Assembly: GCF_024437655.1 (NCBI RefSeq)
Contig: NZ_JANBVF010000003.1
Coordinates: forward strand, 1 to 37,742
Origin: Chitinolyticbacter albus
GTDB taxonomy: Bacteria > Pseudomonadota > Gammaproteobacteria > Burkholderiales > Chitinibacteraceae
DNA length: 37,742 nucleotides
Reading direction: 5' to 3'
In this document: piece by piece, positions 37,415 to 37,742 of the stretch
How the letters are laid out: each line of letters begins with the position of its first letter
How positions within the stretch are numbered: position 1 is the stretch's first letter
The notes under the pieces: model-generated
Database searches by the model: none
What the model saw: only the letters and a program-made list of their open reading frames with translations
What the model was told of the DNA's origin: nothing
Program-made: the position numbers and the translations under genes

Positions 37415-37742
37415 ATGTTCCGAGAAAAAAAACATCCTTGCCTGTGCTTTGGTTTTGGCCGCGTGTGGTGGTGGTGAAGACAGCACTACATCGACAGCGT
37501 CCGAGCCTGCTACGACACCCGTGGTTACCGACGTATCTGCTTCAAGTCCCGTTCCGACACCGGTGGTTACCGACATACCTGCTGCAGACCCTGCCACTTA
37601 CCATCCTGGTGGTCACGTTGAACTTGATAAGGATGGTGCGAGCCAGCTCTATAGCTGGCCAGGTATGTATTTTGAAGCCAATTTCAGTGGGACCGGCATA
37701 GGTGTTGCATCCCGGACGATAATCTTAGCCCTCGTAGTTGGC
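37415..37742 (+). CDS. Partial lipoprotein gene with frameshift at A8; possible CE2-type esterase N-terminus
   Basis: From about 37431 the frame reads NILACALVLAACGGGEDS, a lipoprotein signal with lipobox LAAC. A low-complexity linker follows, with two copies of TPVVTD. It then reads LYSWPGMYFEANFSGTGIGV, resembling the N-terminal beta-domain of CE2/SGNH-type esterases. No start codon is in this frame; a stop lies at 37413-37415. An ATG at 37415 is one frame away, and a run of eight A (37425-37432) lies between. With seven A it would read MFREKNILACALVL without interruption. The gene runs off the window. The last codons may shift again (ending IILALVVG versus IPDDNLSPRSW). The ribosome site is unclear. 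Confidence 0.55.
37515..37583. repeat. Imperfect 27-bp direct repeat in the lipoprotein linker
   Basis: Positions 37515-37541 and 37557-37583 match in 24 of 27 bases and are 42 bases apart, an exact multiple of three. They encode TPVVTDVSA and TPVVTDIPA. This is a spacer repeat between the lipid anchor and the folded domain. Confidence 0.6.

Overview
The window is GC-rich chromosomal DNA from a betaproteobacterium, most likely of the order Neisseriales (Chromobacteriaceae/Chitinibacteraceae-like). This is an inference from gene content and order: greA, yhbY, rlmE, ftsH, folP, glmM, pst and tpiA-secG lie together, and glnE faces a yhdP-nitrilase-tldD cluster. Almost all of it is compact housekeeping DNA. 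I see no rRNA, tRNA, CRISPR array, insertion sequence or prophage.

Layout. 33-1144 (minus): secG and tpiA. 1347-5479 (plus): the phosphate ABC transporter pstSCAB, without phoU, then a small thioredoxin-fold protein that has lost its CXXC. 5604-10499 (minus): glmM, folP, ftsH, rlmE, i.e. cell-wall precursor and folate synthesis, membrane protein quality control and 23S rRNA methylation. 10690-11013 (plus): yhbY. 11080-16537 (minus): a DUF4149 membrane protein, greA, and carB/carA for carbamoyl phosphate; the carA leader holds a promoter followed at once by a terminator-like hairpin. 16706-21998: mixed genes (thioredoxin-type glutathione peroxidase, DUF1841 protein, BepA-like M48 protease, YqaA-family membrane protein, cyaY, lptM, a nuclease lipoprotein coupled to hpnC, and a ComEA-like DNA-binding protein). 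22052-24957 (minus): a DctS/DctR-like two-component pair. 25066-33236 (minus): BI-1 family protein, an enoyl-CoA hydratase/3-hydroxyisobutyryl-CoA hydrolase family enzyme, tldD, a Nit-type amidohydrolase and the giant AsmA-like yhdP. 33350-36356 (plus): glnE and a small Mpo1-like membrane protein.

The last ~850 bases differ. They are less GC-rich, with a poorly characterised Cys-containing small protein, a decayed 3' end of aspS that still has its terminator, and the start of a lipoprotein (possibly a CE2-type esterase) whose frame is broken at a run of eight A. This end is either a genuine rearrangement/decay zone or a low-quality contig end.

No multi-gene system of obviously new type is visible. 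The points most worth a second look are local: the carAB leader hairpin, a non-canonical ATT (or CTG) start for yqaA inside the end of cyaY, the Cys-poor thioredoxin-like protein after pstB, the aspS remnant, and the A8 tract in the terminal lipoprotein gene.
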